From contig NZ_NIXK01000008.1 of assembly GCF_002763455.1 (NCBI RefSeq), positions 124,001 through 188,000 of the forward strand: a DNA stretch of 64,000 nucleotides, read 5' to 3'. Within the stretch, counting starts at the first letter, position 1; each line of letters begins with the position of its first letter. Shown piece by piece: positions 43,458 through 56,243 of the stretch. The stretch is from Lentibacillus sediminis. Its GTDB lineage: Bacteria > Bacillota > Bacilli > Bacillales > Amphibacillaceae. Both the position numbers and the translations under genes were made by a program. The notes beneath the pieces were generated by a model, which was not told the DNA's origin, ran no database searches, and saw nothing but the letters and a program-made list of their open reading frames with translations.

Positions 43458-44405
43458 TCATGCAGAATGATGCAATTTCTCAGCAAGCCGCTGGATTTTT
43501 GGCAGATTTCCAATATCCATATTCCCGCCGCTTACAATAACACCACAGTGACGCGATGCGATTTGCTTATGATGTGCAAAAAGTGCGCCTAATGCTGCAG
43601 CGCCTGCACCTTCCATTAATGTCTTATTCCGCTCAAGCATATAAACAATGGCAGAAGCGATCTCTTCATCTGTAACGGTTATGATATCATCAACCCATTC
43701 ACGTATCAGCGGCAATGTGTTTTTGCCAGGCTGTTTGACGGCGATGCCTTCAGCGATCGTAGAAACAGATTTCAAGTTCCGCGCATCTTGATTATGATAG
43801 CTATCATGTATTGCGGATGCTCCGCTTGCTTGAACACCAATAATTTTTATATTAGGGTTTACGTGCTTAGCGGCAACTGCTGTACCACTAATAAGCCCTC
43901 CCCCGCCAATGGGTACCATAATCGTATCAAGAAGTGGCTCCTGATGCAGCATCTCCATGGCAATTGTGCCCTGACCTGCCATGACATCATAATCGTCAAA
44001 CGGATGAATATAAACAGCTCCCGTCTGCAGCTGTCTTTTCATGGAGGCTTCATAGGCTTCCTGAAACGACTCTCCTATGAGCACAATATCAGCGCCATAG
44101 TTCCTTGTTGCATGAACTTTTGCAAGTGGCGTTTTTTCAGGCATGAATATCGTTGCACTCGCACCAAATTTTGCCGCAGCATGGGCAACACCTTGTGCGT
44201 GATTTCCTGCTGAAGCAGTTATAACGCCATTTTTTAATTGTTCATCCGTTAACTGCATTAATTTAAAACTGGCGCCTCTAAATTTAAATGCACCCGTTTT
44301 TTGTTGGTTTTCCATTTTAAAATAAACATTTTTCTCAAGTAATTCGTTGGTCGTCTTTGATGTTAGTAAAGGTGTACGATGGACAATGGGTGTTAAACTT
44401 TCCAT
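43458..44405 (-). CDS. ilvA: Threonine dehydratase, catabolic-type length (no ACT domain)
   Basis: A 315-residue PLP-dependent threonine ammonia-lyase making 2-oxobutyrate for isoleucine. PLP-lysine motif KTGAFKFRGA, ASAGNHAQGVA and the glycine loop VPIGGGGLISG are present. The C-terminal ACT regulatory domain of biosynthetic IlvA is missing, so feedback by isoleucine may be absent; the length is that of TdcB-type enzymes. It is the last gene of the ilv-leu operon. The ATG has only a weak site; an ATT 39 bases upstream (44444) follows GAGGAG and would add an in-frame N-terminus, so the start is uncertain. Confidence 0.85.
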   Translation of the reverse strand: MESLTPIVHRTPLLTSKTTNELLEKNVYFKMENQQKTGAFKFRGASFKLMQLTDEQLKNGVITASAGNHAQGVAHAAAKFGASATIFMPEKTPLAKVHATRNYGADIVLIGESFQEAYEASMKRQLQTGAVYIHPFDDYDVMAGQGTIAMEMLHQEPLLDTIMVPIGGGGLISGTAVAAKHVNPNIKIIGVQASGASAIHDSYHNQDARNLKSVSTIAEGIAVKQPGKNTLPLIREWVDDIITVTDEEIASAIVYMLERNKTLMEGAGAAALGALFAHHKQIASRHCGVIVSGGNMDIGNLPKIQRLAEKLHHSA

Positions 44406-44460
44406 TGCCGTATAAACCTTTTCACCTGTTAAACAATCCCCAATGGTTTCACTCTCCTCA

Positions 44461-45048
44461 TTATTTTCCTAAAGCTTTTTCATATGCCTCTATTTTCTTC
44501 TCGAGCTTTAAGGTTAAGGCTATTTCATCCAACCCATTTAATAATTTTTCCTTATGAAAAGCTGGGATGTCAAAATGCACCTCATGTTCGTGCCCATCAA
44601 CGATCCGCTGACCCTCTAGATCTACATCTAATACCAATGCAGACTCCTCAGCCTGGCGCATCCATTGCTTTAACAGTGATTCGTCCAGTTGAATGGGGAT
44701 AATTCCATTTTTTAAAGCATTATTATAAAAAATATCTGCGAAGCTCGGAGCTATAATAACGCGGAAACCGTAATCCAACAATGCCCAGGGTGCATGCTCC
44801 CTGGAAGAGCCGCAGCCAAAGTTCTCCCCTGCTAATAAAATTGTGGCATCTTGGTATGCCGGCTTATTCAATCCAAAATCAGCCCGCTCATTCCCATCAT
44901 CATCAAATCGCCAATGATAAAAAAGAAATTTGCCGAATCCAGTTCGTTCGATACGTTTTAAAAATTGTTTCGGTATAATCTGGTCGGTATCAACATTCGT
45001 TCGGTTTAAAGGGTAAACCAATCCCTTATGCTCCTGAATTGCTTCCAT
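44461..45048 (-). CDS. leuD: 3-isopropylmalate dehydratase small subunit
   Basis: A 195-residue LeuD: MEAIQEHKGLVYPLNRTNVDTDQIIPKQFLKR and NFGCGSSREHAPWALLDYG. With LeuC it isomerises 2- to 3-isopropylmalate in leucine synthesis. The ATG at 45046-45048 follows AGGAGG by eight bases; it begins 12 bp after leuC. Confidence 0.98.
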   Translation of the reverse strand: MEAIQEHKGLVYPLNRTNVDTDQIIPKQFLKRIERTGFGKFLFYHWRFDDDGNERADFGLNKPAYQDATILLAGENFGCGSSREHAPWALLDYGFRVIIAPSFADIFYNNALKNGIIPIQLDESLLKQWMRQAEESALVLDVDLEGQRIVDGHEHEVHFDIPAFHKEKLLNGLDEIALTLKLEKKIEAYEKALGK

Positions 45049-45060
45049 AACACACACCTC

Positions 45061-46467
45061 CTAGTTAGGTACACCTGCAAATTTGCGAACATCCACAAAA
45101 TGACCTTCTATTGCAGCTGCAGCTGCCATTTCTGGACTTACTAAATGCGTACGAGCCCCGTTTCCCTGTCTTCCTTCAAAATTCCGGTTCGAGGTCGATG
45201 CACATCTTCCCGCCGGTGGGACAATATCATCGTTCATCCCTAAACACATACTGCAGCCGGATTCGCGCCACTCAAAGCCTGCCTGTTTAAAAATCGTATC
45301 CAGTCCCTCTTTTTCCGCTTCCAGTTTGACACCGAACGAACCTGGGACAACAATAGCCCTCACTTGTGGGTTTACTTGTTTTCCTTCAACTATTGCAGCT
45401 GCTTTTTTTAGATCACCAATGCGCGAATTGGTACATGAACCAATAAATACATGATCGATTGCGATGGATGTCATCGGCTGATTTTCTTTCAGCCCCATAT
45501 ACTCTAAGGCTCGCTTGACATCTTCCCTATGGTCAACATCGTCCAGGCTTGGAGTTGCTCCACTAACGGGCACACACATGCCCGGATTTGTTCCCCATGA
45601 GACCTGTGGCTCAATCTCTGCCGCATTGATGGTTACGGTCTTATCGTAGACAGCACCTTCGTCTGTTGCCAGATTAAGCCAGGAGTCAGCTAACTCCGTA
45701 AATGCCGCGCCCTCAGGCACATATTCTTTTCCTTCTAAATAATCAATTGTTTTCTGATCAGGGCTGATTAATCCGGCCCTTGCTCCAGCTTCAATGGACA
45801 TATTGCATACCGTCATGCGACCTTCCATCGATAAATTCCGAATTGCATCACCTGTATATTCCATGACATAGCCTGTTCCGAATCGCACTCCAAATTTAGC
45901 AATGATTGCCAGAATTAAATCCTTTGCCGTTACTCCTGGGCCCAGATCGCCTTCTACATGCACATTCAATGTTTTAGGCTGTTCCTGCTGCAACGTCTGG
46001 GTTGCCAGCACATGCTCCACTTCACTTGTGCCGATCCCAAAAGCTAACGCGCCAAATGCACCATGTGTGGAGGTGTGACTATCGCCGCAGACAATTGTTT
46101 TTCCCGGTTGGGTTAATCCAAGCTGCGGGCCGATCACATGAACAATGCCCTGATCCGGATGCGCCATGTCTGCTAATGGGATATCGTGATCTTTACAATT
46201 TTGCCTTAATGTTTCCATTTGCTTATTGGCAATTTGGTCTTTAACCACATCCCGATCTTTGGTGGGAACATTGTGATCCATTGTGGCATAGGTTAAATCC
46301 GGCCTGCGCACTTTTCTATTGTTCAGACTCAAGGATTCAAAAGCCTGAGGAGAGGTTACCTCATGCACTAAATGCAGATCAATATACATTAAATCCGGTT
46401 TTCCTGCCTCTTGATGCACGACATGTTTATTCCAAATTTTACTGACAATAGTTTCAGGTCTTGCCAT
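45061..46467 (-). CDS. leuC: 3-isopropylmalate dehydratase large subunit
   Basis: A 468-residue aconitase-family subunit with the [4Fe-4S] cysteines in [11 protein letters not shown] and [10 protein letters not shown], and [23 protein letters not shown]. The ATG follows AGAGGAGGTTTAGCAA. It works with LeuD. Tightly spaced in the leuBCD segment. Confidence 0.98.
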   Translation of the reverse strand: MARPETIVSKIWNKHVVHQEAGKPDLMYIDLHLVHEVTSPQAFESLSLNNRKVRRPDLTYATMDHNVPTKDRDVVKDQIANKQMETLRQNCKDHDIPLADMAHPDQGIVHVIGPQLGLTQPGKTIVCGDSHTSTHGAFGALAFGIGTSEVEHVLATQTLQQEQPKTLNVHVEGDLGPGVTAKDLILAIIAKFGVRFGTGYVMEYTGDAIRNLSMEGRMTVCNMSIEAGARAGLISPDQKTIDYLEGKEYVPEGAAFTELADSWLNLATDEGAVYDKTVTINAAEIEPQVSWGTNPGMCVPVSGATPSLDDVDHREDVKRALEYMGLKENQPMTSIAIDHVFIGSCTNSRIGDLKKAAAIVEGKQVNPQVRAIVVPGSFGVKLEAEKEGLDTIFKQAGFEWRESGCSMCLGMNDDIVPPAGRCASTSNRNFEGRQGNGARTHLVSPEMAAAAAIEGHFVDVRKFAGVPN

Positions 46468-46488
46468 TTGCTAAACCTCCTCTGCTTA

Positions 46489-47595
46489 TTAGGCATACAT
46501 ATTACTAATGCTATTGCAAACACTTTTCGTCGTCAGGTTTTCCAGTACCATTTCTGTCATTTTTTTTGTACCAACTTGCTTGCCATCCTTCATCTGCAAA
46601 TCAGGGGTATGATATCCCTGTTCCAGACATTCGCTGACAGCTTCTTCAACCTCTGCCGCTTCCTGTTCCATTCCGAATGAGTGCCGGAGCATGAGTGCGC
46701 TTGAGAGAATCATTCCTAATGGATTCGCTACCTCCTTACCAGCAATGTCAGGCGCTGAACCATGAACAGGTTCATATAGTCCGAGGCCATCGGAACGTAT
46801 ACTGGCAGATGGCAGCATTCCCAGTGAGCCTGTTAAGACGGATGCTTCATCACTTAAAATATCACCAAATAAATTTTCCGTAACGATGGTATCAAAGCGA
46901 TCCGGCTGTGTGATCAATTTCATTGCTGCAGCATCAACGAGCAGATGCTCTACCGTTACATCCGGGTAATCCTTGCTTTTCTCCTCCACAATTTCCCGCC
47001 ACATGCGGCTGGATTCCAGGACATTCGCTTTATCAACAGATGTTAAATGATTGTTTCTTAGACGCGCGCTTTGAAAAGCTTTATCAATAATCCGTTCCAT
47101 TTCGCTCCGCTTGTAATAAAGGGTATCAACAACCGCTTCCCCCTCTTCACGCCTTTCACTTGGCTTGCCGAAATAAAGCCCACCTGTCAGCTCCCGAATG
47201 ATTAAGATATCACTGCCGCTAATCACACCTTTTTTTAATGGAGAAGCATCGAGTAATGGAGCAAAGCCTTTCACAGGACGAAGGTTAGCAAATAATCCCA
47301 ACGTCTTTCGAATTCCCAGCAATCCTTTTTCAGGTCTCAGATGCGCTGGAAAAGCGTCCCATTTTTCTCCCCCAACTGCTCCCAGTAAAATCGCATCCGC
47401 CTCTTGACAGGCCTTCATCGTGTTTTCCGGCAGTGGCACCCCATAATGGTCAATCGCGTCTCCACCGATCTTATGCTGATGAAATGTAAAGGTATGGCCA
47501 AATTCACTGGCAATCGTGTTTAATACAACTTCCGCAGCTTCCATAATTTCTTTTCCAACACCATCGCCCGGAAGCAGAATAATTTGTTTATTCAT
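46489..47595 (-). CDS. leuB: 3-isopropylmalate dehydrogenase
   Basis: A 368-residue NAD-dependent dehydrogenase: ILLPGDGVGKEIM, LTGGLYFGKPSERR, and the substrate/NAD segment NLFGDILSDEASVLTGSLGMLPSAS, GLYEPVHGSAPDIAGK. It oxidises 3-isopropylmalate to 2-ketoisocaproate. Starts after GAGGGAGACCTTATT. Located 76 bp after leuA. Confidence 0.98.
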   Translation of the reverse strand: MNKQIILLPGDGVGKEIMEAAEVVLNTIASEFGHTFTFHQHKIGGDAIDHYGVPLPENTMKACQEADAILLGAVGGEKWDAFPAHLRPEKGLLGIRKTLGLFANLRPVKGFAPLLDASPLKKGVISGSDILIIRELTGGLYFGKPSERREEGEAVVDTLYYKRSEMERIIDKAFQSARLRNNHLTSVDKANVLESSRMWREIVEEKSKDYPDVTVEHLLVDAAAMKLITQPDRFDTIVTENLFGDILSDEASVLTGSLGMLPSASIRSDGLGLYEPVHGSAPDIAGKEVANPLGMILSSALMLRHSFGMEQEAAEVEEAVSECLEQGYHTPDLQMKDGKQVGTKKMTEMVLENLTTKSVCNSISNMYA

Positions 47596-47671
47596 AATAA
47601 GGTCTCCCTCCTCTTATTTATGAAAGGAAACCGGCTATTTTACCGATTTCCATCAATCCGACCTCTGCCCT

Positions 47672-50252
<2,581 letters not shown>

Positions 50253-50305
50253 CTATTTTATATTTAAGGCTCTTTTCGTAAGTTTTGTTGTTTATTTATT
50301 TAGGA

Positions 50306-50460
50306 GTTGATGGAAACTGCGGCGTAACTTACTGGCCGCCGCTGCGGAAATACCCCTCGCTTTCCGCGGGTGGCTGGTGAGCCTCCTCGCGCTGACGCGC
50401 TGCGGGGTCTCACCGATGCCATTCCTCCCGCAGGAGTCTCGGAGTATTTCCTCCGCTGGA
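50306..50460. repeat. GC-rich dispersed repeat, copy B (inverted relative to A)
   Basis: CCGCTGCGGAAATACCCC at one end and CGGAGTATTTCCTCCGC at the other, with GGTGAGCCTCCTCGCGC and GGGGTCTCACC inside. It lies between ilvN and ilvC within the operon transcript. Confidence 0.9.
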
Positions 50461-50513
50461 TGTGTTTTTGTGACTTCATCCGATTTACAACCACAACAAC
50501 AATTAACTCTGTA

Positions 50514-50641
50514 GATGGTTGATTGGAGCGGAGGGCATCCGACTCCTGCGGGAAGAAAAGCCTAGGCGAGACCCCGTCGTGCGCCAGCACAAGGGGGCTC
50601 GGCAGCTTCCCGCGGAAAGCGGATGCCCGTAGCGGAAATCA
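50514..50641. repeat. GC-rich dispersed repeat, copy C (same orientation as A)
   Basis: GACTCCTGCGGGAAGAAAAG, GCGAGACCCC, GGGGGCTC and CGCGGAAAGCGGATGCCCG mark it as a relative of copy E. It forms an inverted pair with copy B. Confidence 0.88.
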
Positions 50642-50667
50642 ACGAGCACTCTGCCAAAGTGAAACAC

Positions 50668-50709
50668 TCTCGGTCGGAAGTTTTTACTAGTGTATTTCCG
50701 CAGCGGCAG
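50668..50709. repeat. Isolated 20-bp unit and orphan repeat end
   Basis: CTCTCGGTCGGAAGTTTTT (about 50667-50685) matches the gerA-upstream 20-bp repeat unit. GTATTTCCGCAGCGGCAG (50692-50709) is the inverted end of the GC-rich repeats, complementing the left end of copy B. Confidence 0.7.
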
Positions 50710-50773
50710 AAGTTAATTCACAGTTTATATATATTGTGATAAAAACAACATTCTTTTAGAAAACAGCCTTATT

Positions 50774-51295
50774 TTATATTGAAAATGAGTTAATCTCAGT
50801 AACTTGCTTTGCTGGCTGCTGACCTCTCAAGAATGCAGTAACACCCGTTTTCGTCAATTCTTTAATTCCATAAGGTCTTAGCAATGTAATTAATGCTTCA
50901 ACCTTATCCGGTTTTCCTGTCACTTGTATGGTTAGGCTATCCTTGCTTACATCGATGACAGATGCACGAAATGGTGTGATGATCCCTTGAATTTCTGCAC
51001 GCAATGGACCGTTGCCGCCAACTTTTATAAGCGCGAGTTCCCTTGCGACCATTGCTTTATCAGTGATATCCGATACTTTTATTACGTCAATTTGCTTATT
51101 TAATTGCTTTGTTAATTGCTCCAGTTTCTGGGGATCACTCACCTCAACGACGAATGTCATCTTGGCAATGCCTTCTGTTTCTGAACTGCCAACGGATATA
51201 CTGTCGATATTGAATTGCCGTTTATTCAGCATCCCTGTAACCCGGTTGAGAACACCACTCTGATTTTGAACGGTTGCTGTGATAATACGTTTCAT
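50774..51295 (-). CDS. ilvN: Acetolactate synthase small subunit
   Basis: A 173-residue regulatory subunit with an N-terminal ACT domain ([36 protein letters not shown]) and a second ACT-like half. It confers valine sensitivity on IlvB. Its ATG overlaps the ilvB stop by four bases. Called ilvH in B. subtilis. Confidence 0.97.
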   Translation of the reverse strand: MKRIITATVQNQSGVLNRVTGMLNKRQFNIDSISVGSSETEGIAKMTFVVEVSDPQKLEQLTKQLNKQIDVIKVSDITDKAMVARELALIKVGGNGPLRAEIQGIITPFRASVIDVSKDSLTIQVTGKPDKVEALITLLRPYGIKELTKTGVTAFLRGQQPAKQVTEINSFSI

Positions 51296-53010
51296 TTCGT
51301 CACCCCTATCATTTCGTGAATCCCTTTACCTGGGGCAATCATCGGATAAACACATTCTTTTTGTTCAACCCGGCAATCGACAACAACCGGTCCATCATAG
51401 TCAAATATATCTTCAAGCACACTGGCGACATCTTCCTCTTTGTCTACTTTCATACCTCGGATCCCGTAGCTTTCGGCAAGTTTTACAAAATCCGGATTTG
51501 CTATGATTGACTCAGAATAACGTTCCTCGTAAAAACTTTCCTGCCATTGTCTAACCATTCCTAATGCTTCGTTATTGACGATAATTACTTTGACAGGAAG
51601 GTTCTTTTCTTTCAGAACGGAAAGCTCCTGTAATGTCATTTGAAATCCGCCATCACCAACCAGTGCAACAACCAAATCTTCCGGTGCTCCCAGTTGAGCG
51701 CCAATGGCCGCCGGAAAGCCAAATCCCATCGTGCCAAGCCCCCCTGAAGTAACCCACCGATTCGGTTTATCAAAAGCATAATATTGTGCTGCCCACATTT
51801 GATGCTGCCCAACGTCTGTTGTAATAATCGCTTCTCCCTCCGACATGCGGTACACTTGCTCTGTCAGCCATTGCGGGGAAATGACGTCAGTTGATCGTTC
51901 ATACCACAATGGGTAATCTCTCTTGTTGTTTAGTAACTTCTCCTTCCAGGCTTGATGATCCGGTTGATCGATGGGGCTATCTAATAACGCCTGCAGCGCT
52001 TCTTTTGCATCCCCAACCACCGGAATAGCTGTCGGAACATTTTTGCCTATTTCCGCCGGGTCAATATCGATATGGGCAACCTTGGCATGTGGTGCAAAAT
52101 GCTCCAGATTTCCAGTTAAGCGGTCATCAAACCTTGCGCCGATATTGATTAACAAATCAGCTTCATACATCCCCATGTTTGCCGCATATGTCCCGTGCAT
52201 GCCTGCCATCCCTAAAGAAAGCCCGTTGGTTCCCGGAAATCCGCCTAGTCCGAGTAATGTATTGGCTACCGGAAGCTGAAATTTCTCCGCAAAATCTTTT
52301 AATTCTTCGGACGCTTTTGCGAATACGGCACCTGCGCCTGTCAGCAACATCGGCTTTTTGGAACGGCTTAAAGCGTCCGCCAGCTTCCTGATTTGTAATG
52401 GATTCGGCCGCTTTGTCGGCTGGTAACCAGGCAAATAAAAATCATTTTTGAAGTTAGGTGGCGTAAGTTCTTGTGAAATATTTTTCGGTATATCCACAAC
52501 AACCGGTCCCGGGCGTCCTGTTGAAGCAATATGAAAAGCTTCTTTTACGATTCTTGGCAGCTCAGAAAGCTGGCTGACCTGATAATTATACTTCGTAATC
52601 GGAGTTGTAATCCCCATCACATCCGATTCCTGGAATGCATCTGTGCCAATTACTCCTTTTGCTACTTGACCGGTAAAAATAACCAATGGCAAGGAATCCA
52701 TCATTGCATCCGTAATCCCGGTAATCAGATTTGTCGCACCAGGTCCAGAAGTTGCCAATACGACTCCAGGCTTTCCGGTAACACGTGCATATCCTTCAGC
52801 TGCATGAATGGAGCCTTGCTCATGCCGGGAAAGTATATGCTTGAACGGCGCCTCGCTCCGATACAGTGCATCATAAATCGGTAATACCGCTCCGCCAGGA
52901 TAACCGAATACCGTATCCACTTGCGCATCAGCCAATGATTCAATTAATAAATCAGCACCGGTTATCATTTCTTTCGCCCGTTCCACTTCCTGTTTTACCT
53001 CAGCCTTCAC
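51292..53010 (-). CDS. ilvB: Acetolactate synthase large subunit
   Basis: A 572-residue ThDP enzyme: catalytic Glu in [19 protein letters not shown], ThDP motif [29 protein letters not shown]. It makes acetolactate and acetohydroxybutyrate. The GTG at 53008-53010 ([24 protein letters not shown]) follows AAGGAGG by nine bases; the longer open frame runs into the T-box terminator and is not translated. First gene of the T-box-controlled operon. Confidence 0.97.
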   Translation of the reverse strand: MKAEVKQEVERAKEMITGADLLIESLADAQVDTVFGYPGGAVLPIYDALYRSEAPFKHILSRHEQGSIHAAEGYARVTGKPGVVLATSGPGATNLITGITDAMMDSLPLVIFTGQVAKGVIGTDAFQESDVMGITTPITKYNYQVSQLSELPRIVKEAFHIASTGRPGPVVVDIPKNISQELTPPNFKNDFYLPGYQPTKRPNPLQIRKLADALSRSKKPMLLTGAGAVFAKASEELKDFAEKFQLPVANTLLGLGGFPGTNGLSLGMAGMHGTYAANMGMYEADLLINIGARFDDRLTGNLEHFAPHAKVAHIDIDPAEIGKNVPTAIPVVGDAKEALQALLDSPIDQPDHQAWKEKLLNNKRDYPLWYERSTDVISPQWLTEQVYRMSEGEAIITTDVGQHQMWAAQYYAFDKPNRWVTSGGLGTMGFGFPAAIGAQLGAPEDLVVALVGDGGFQMTLQELSVLKEKNLPVKVIIVNNEALGMVRQWQESFYEERYSESIIANPDFVKLAESYGIRGMKVDKEEDVASVLEDIFDYDGPVVVDCRVEQKECVYPMIAPGKGIHEMIGVTK

Positions 53011-53033
53011 AACAACATGCCTCCTTATTTGAT

Positions 53034-53345
53034 TAATAAAAAAAGACCCTTCTCTCCACACGGAAATCTGCACAAAGTCAGAATTTCAGGGGAGAAAAGA
53101 GTCATTTTCACGGTACCACCCAAATTTATAGCACTCTTACGAATACTACCTTACAAGGCTGATGATCAGCCTATTTTGATAACAGGTACATGTAAATGCA
53201 CCTGGCTGAGCCTAATAGGAATCCGTTCAGCTCAGCACTCAGAGAAGATGTCAGAACAATATGTACTTCTGGGCTTCCAGCAACCCCAGATCTCTGTAAG
53301 TACATGGCACATGTTCCTTTTTTCCCGTCATCGAGTTATGTTATA
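53034..53345 (-). promoter_or_regulatory. T-box riboswitch leader of the ilv-leu operon
   Basis: The minus strand carries the T-box core TTGGGTGGTACCGTG (complement near 53111-53125), a stem I with the distal-loop GGTTGCTGGAAGCC, and a terminator GACTCTTTTCTCC / GGAGAGAAGGGTC followed by seven T residues. The specifier is probably a leucine CUC in CTTCTCTGAGTG, but exact placement needs folding. Uncharged tRNA would stabilise the antiterminator and switch on all downstream genes. Confidence 0.95.
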
Positions 53346-53441
53346 ATATTTTGATAAATCCCTTTGTACGTTTGCTTTTTTGGCAACTATTGCCGGTGAC
53401 CAGTTTTCTATATAAAAGTTAAATATTTGATATTGCGAACT

Positions 53442-53470
53442 ATCATATAACGGATTTGGAAAAAGGTCAA
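53442..53470 (-). promoter_or_regulatory. ilv-leu operon sigma-A promoter
   Basis: TTGACC, 17 bp, TATGAT on the minus strand, about 95 bp upstream of the T-box leader's structured part. Confidence 0.85.
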
Positions 53471-53515
53471 CAGCTTTTTTAAAAGGTTTTGATACTTTTG
53501 ATAAGTAAAATAAAT

Positions 53516-53529
53516 TGTATCCGCTTACA
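53516..53529 (-). promoter_or_regulatory. Catabolite-responsive element (CcpA cre)
   Basis: TGTAAGCGGATACA fits the cre consensus (TGNAANCGNNWNCA). It lies about 85 bp upstream of the expected start point, the position from which CcpA activates ilv-leu in B. subtilis. Confidence 0.7.
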
Positions 53530-53583
53530 AGCCCTGTATATTAATAACCTGACTTTTTTAAATATAAATATTACATTTTGATT

Positions 53584-53621
53584 ACAAAAAAATAGCCCCA
53601 GTTTTGAACTGAGACTATTTC
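53584..53621 (-). terminator. Terminator separating ilvD from the ilvB operon
   Basis: Minus-strand AAATAG-t-CTCAGTT / AACTG-g-GGCTATTT stem with a three-base loop and a T run. It shows that ilvD transcripts, including repeats D and E, end before the ilvB promoter. Confidence 0.8.
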
Positions 53622-53640
53622 AGGGTCTTCTCATTCTCGC

Positions 53641-53791
53641 AGTTGATAGAAAAAAATGCGACATAGGCTGCCGCTACGGAAATACCCCTCGCTTTCCGCG
53701 GGCGCTGGTGAGCCTCCTCGCGCTGACGCGCTGTGGGGTCTCACCTATGCTTACCATCCCGCAGGAGTCTCGGGGTATTTCCTCCGCTAAC
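53641..53791. repeat. GC-rich dispersed repeat, copy D (orientation of B)
   Basis: CTGCCGCTACGGAAATACCC at the left end, GGTGAGCCTCCTCGCGC and GGGGTCTCACCTATGC in the middle, CGGGGTATTTCCTCCGC at the right end. Confidence 0.92.
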
Positions 53792-54014
53792 GGGGTGCTT
53801 TATTACTTTACTGATTGTTATATTTAAAAAACAATATTCACTTTTGATGGTTGATTTCTGTTGTAGGCAGTCGCGCACCTTAGATCCAGTCTTCTCACGG
53901 GAAGCCGCCGCTGCTCATCAAGATTCGTGCTCTTCCCACTGGAGTATGTTGTCCTTCACTCCTATCAACCATAAACAATATAGGCTCTTTTTAAATGATT
54001 TTAAAAAACAACCC

Positions 54015-54142
54015 TACCAGCGAAGGAAATACATGGAGACTCCTGCGGGAAGAAAAGCCTAGGTGAGACCCCGAAGTGCGACAGCACAAGAGGGCTCACC
54101 AGCTTCCCGTGGAAAGCGGAATGTATTTCCGTAGCGGCAGGT
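54015..54142. repeat. GC-rich dispersed repeat, copy E (orientation of A)
   Basis: Reverse-oriented relative of copy D: AGACTCCTGCGGGAAGAAAA, TAGGTGAGACCCC, GGGCTCACCAGCTTCCCG, TGTATTTCCGTAGCGGCAG. D and E form an inverted pair 220 bp apart in the ilvD 3' region. Confidence 0.92.
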
Positions 54143-54177
54143 CAGATTCGACAAAATTCGGGAAGTGACAGGCACCG

Positions 54178-55863
54178 TCAATCCCTATTTAAATAGTCTG
54201 TTACGGCGCCTTTGGAGGAACTGGTGACATTATGTGCGTATTTACCCAATATCCCTTTTTTGTAAAGTGGGGGCGCAGCCCATGAAGCACGACGGTTTTC
54301 CAATTCTTCTTCTGATACGTCCATGGAAATTTCTTTTTTATCCGAATCGATGGTAACCAAATCGCCTTCTTTCAGGAATGCAATTGGCCCGCCATCCTGT
54401 GCTTCAGGTGCGATGTGGCCGACGACCAGGCCATGTGTACCACCTGAAAATCTTCCATCAGTTAATAAGGCAACTTTCTCCCCGAGTCCTTTTCCAACCA
54501 GGATGGAGGAAATGGACAGCATCTCAGGCATTCCCGGTCCGCCTTTTGGCCCAACATAGCGTATAACCAGCACATCACCGTCATTAATTTGATTATCCAT
54601 TACTGCAGCAGTAGCTTCTTTTTCGGTGTCAAATACACGAGCAGGACCCGTATGACGACTGACTTGCACACCAGATACTTTCGCTACTGCTCCATCAGGA
54701 GATAGATTTCCTTTTAAAACGATCAATGGTCCATCTTCACGTTTCGGATGATCAAATGGCATGATTATCTTTTGATCTTCGTCAAGGGAAGAGACCTCTG
54801 CCAGATTTTCAGCAACTGTTTTACCTGTTACGGTTAAGCAGTCTCCATGGAGATAGCCTTCTTCATAAAGAAGCTTCATCACACCTTTTACGCCGCCAAC
54901 ACGGTGCAAATCTTGCATAACAAAGCTTCCACTCGGTTTTAGATCAGCAAGATGTGGAACATGCGCTTGTATTCTGTTAAAATCGTCAATCGTTAAATCT
55001 ACTTCCGCCGCATGGGCGATCGCTAGTAAATGCAGGATAGCATTCGTTGATCCTCCAAGAGCCATGACAACAGTTATGGCATTTTCAAACGCTTCTTTTG
55101 TCATGATGTCTTTTGGATAAATTCCTTTTTCAAGCAAATGATAGACCGCTCTCCCAGCAGCCGCGCAATCATCAGCTTTTTCTGCTGATTCTGCTGGATT
55201 CGATGAGCTGCCTGGCAGGCTCATTCCCATCGCTTCGACAGCGGATGCCATCGTATTTGCCGTATACATTCCTCCACACGCTCCAGCTCCAGGGCATGCA
55301 CTGCATTCGATAGATTTTAGTTCATCGTCGTCTATATCCCCGTTGTTATTTTTACCTACACCTTCAAATACCGAGACAATATCGACATCTTGGCCCTTAT
55401 TGGATCCTGGCGCAATCGTCCCGCCATACGCAAATATTGCCGGGACGTCCGCATTAGCAATAGCAATCATACAGCCCGGGATATTTTTATCACAGGCACC
55501 AATGGCCACAAATCCATCCAAATTTTCTGCGCCTACTACGGTTTCAATCGAATCAGCGATCACATCACGGCTCGGCAGTGAATAACGCATCCCTTGCGTC
55601 CCCATGGAAATCCCATCAGAAACGGTTATCGTATTGAACATTAAGGGCACTGCCCCAGCTTCTTTAGCGCCTTCCTTTGTTCGAACAGCCAGATCATCAA
55701 TATGTACATTACATGGAGTCACCTCTGCCCATGTACTGGCAACACCAATCATTGGCTTTTTAAAATCCTCATCCGTTACTCCTACAGCCCGGAGCATAGC
55801 ACGATTTGGCGCTCGCATGGCACCATCGAATACATGACTTTTAACACGTAAATCTTTTTTCAT
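54178..55863 (-). CDS. ilvD: Dihydroxy-acid dehydratase
   Basis: A 561-residue Fe-S dehydratase: [31 protein letters not shown] (cluster cysteines) and the C-terminal [20 protein letters not shown]. It makes the 2-keto acids for Val and Ile. The ATG follows GAAAGGTGGAATTCTAAA. It is a separate unit upstream of the T-box operon, divergent from ilvE, and so escapes the T-box. Confidence 0.98.
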   Translation of the reverse strand: MKKDLRVKSHVFDGAMRAPNRAMLRAVGVTDEDFKKPMIGVASTWAEVTPCNVHIDDLAVRTKEGAKEAGAVPLMFNTITVSDGISMGTQGMRYSLPSRDVIADSIETVVGAENLDGFVAIGACDKNIPGCMIAIANADVPAIFAYGGTIAPGSNKGQDVDIVSVFEGVGKNNNGDIDDDELKSIECSACPGAGACGGMYTANTMASAVEAMGMSLPGSSSNPAESAEKADDCAAAGRAVYHLLEKGIYPKDIMTKEAFENAITVVMALGGSTNAILHLLAIAHAAEVDLTIDDFNRIQAHVPHLADLKPSGSFVMQDLHRVGGVKGVMKLLYEEGYLHGDCLTVTGKTVAENLAEVSSLDEDQKIIMPFDHPKREDGPLIVLKGNLSPDGAVAKVSGVQVSRHTGPARVFDTEKEATAAVMDNQINDGDVLVIRYVGPKGGPGMPEMLSISSILVGKGLGEKVALLTDGRFSGGTHGLVVGHIAPEAQDGGPIAFLKEGDLVTIDSDKKEISMDVSEEELENRRASWAAPPLYKKGILGKYAHNVTSSSKGAVTDYLNRD

Positions 55864-55947
55864 TTTAGAATTCCACCTTTCTTTCGAATAATTATAGGAC
55901 TGATTTTCTAAGGGTTCAATGAAATCATGTTAGAAGTTGCCAAAAAG

Positions 55948-56028
55948 TCAGCTAAGACTCGCAAATAAGATGACCCAAATCGCAAGCGTATTTCCTGCAA
56001 AACTACTAACTTTTTTCAACGCCTCCAT
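55948..56028 (-). pseudogene. 26-codon ORF upstream of ilvD, probable membrane-carrier N-terminal remnant
   Basis: It encodes MEALKKVSSFAGNTLAIWVI then LFASLS and stop. This resembles the first helix of bile-acid/Na+ symporter-type (BASS) carriers. AAAAAAGGAGATGCAAGGGG precedes the ATG, so it may still be translated as a short peptide ahead of ilvD. No further part of a carrier is found. A leader-peptide role is conceivable but it has no run of branched-chain codons. Confidence 0.45.
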
Positions 56029-56243
56029 TTTCGTTCCCCTTGCATCTCCTTTTTTGAAACTATTAGAATTTCTAATAATTTAATTAACGATTTTACCATA
56101 CCTGGGATGAAAAGGGTAGGTTTATTTTTTCTTGTAAAGGGATAATTAATTCAATTCAACAAAAAAATTGAAAATGCCTATTGAATAAATAATGAAAATG
56201 GATTATTATAGTAAGAATACTTTACCAACAAGGGGATGTTGAC

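Noticed and set aside
53011-53073. N-terminal extension of IlvB
   Set aside because: It overlaps the T-box terminator; the GTG at 53010 has the proper ribosome-binding site.
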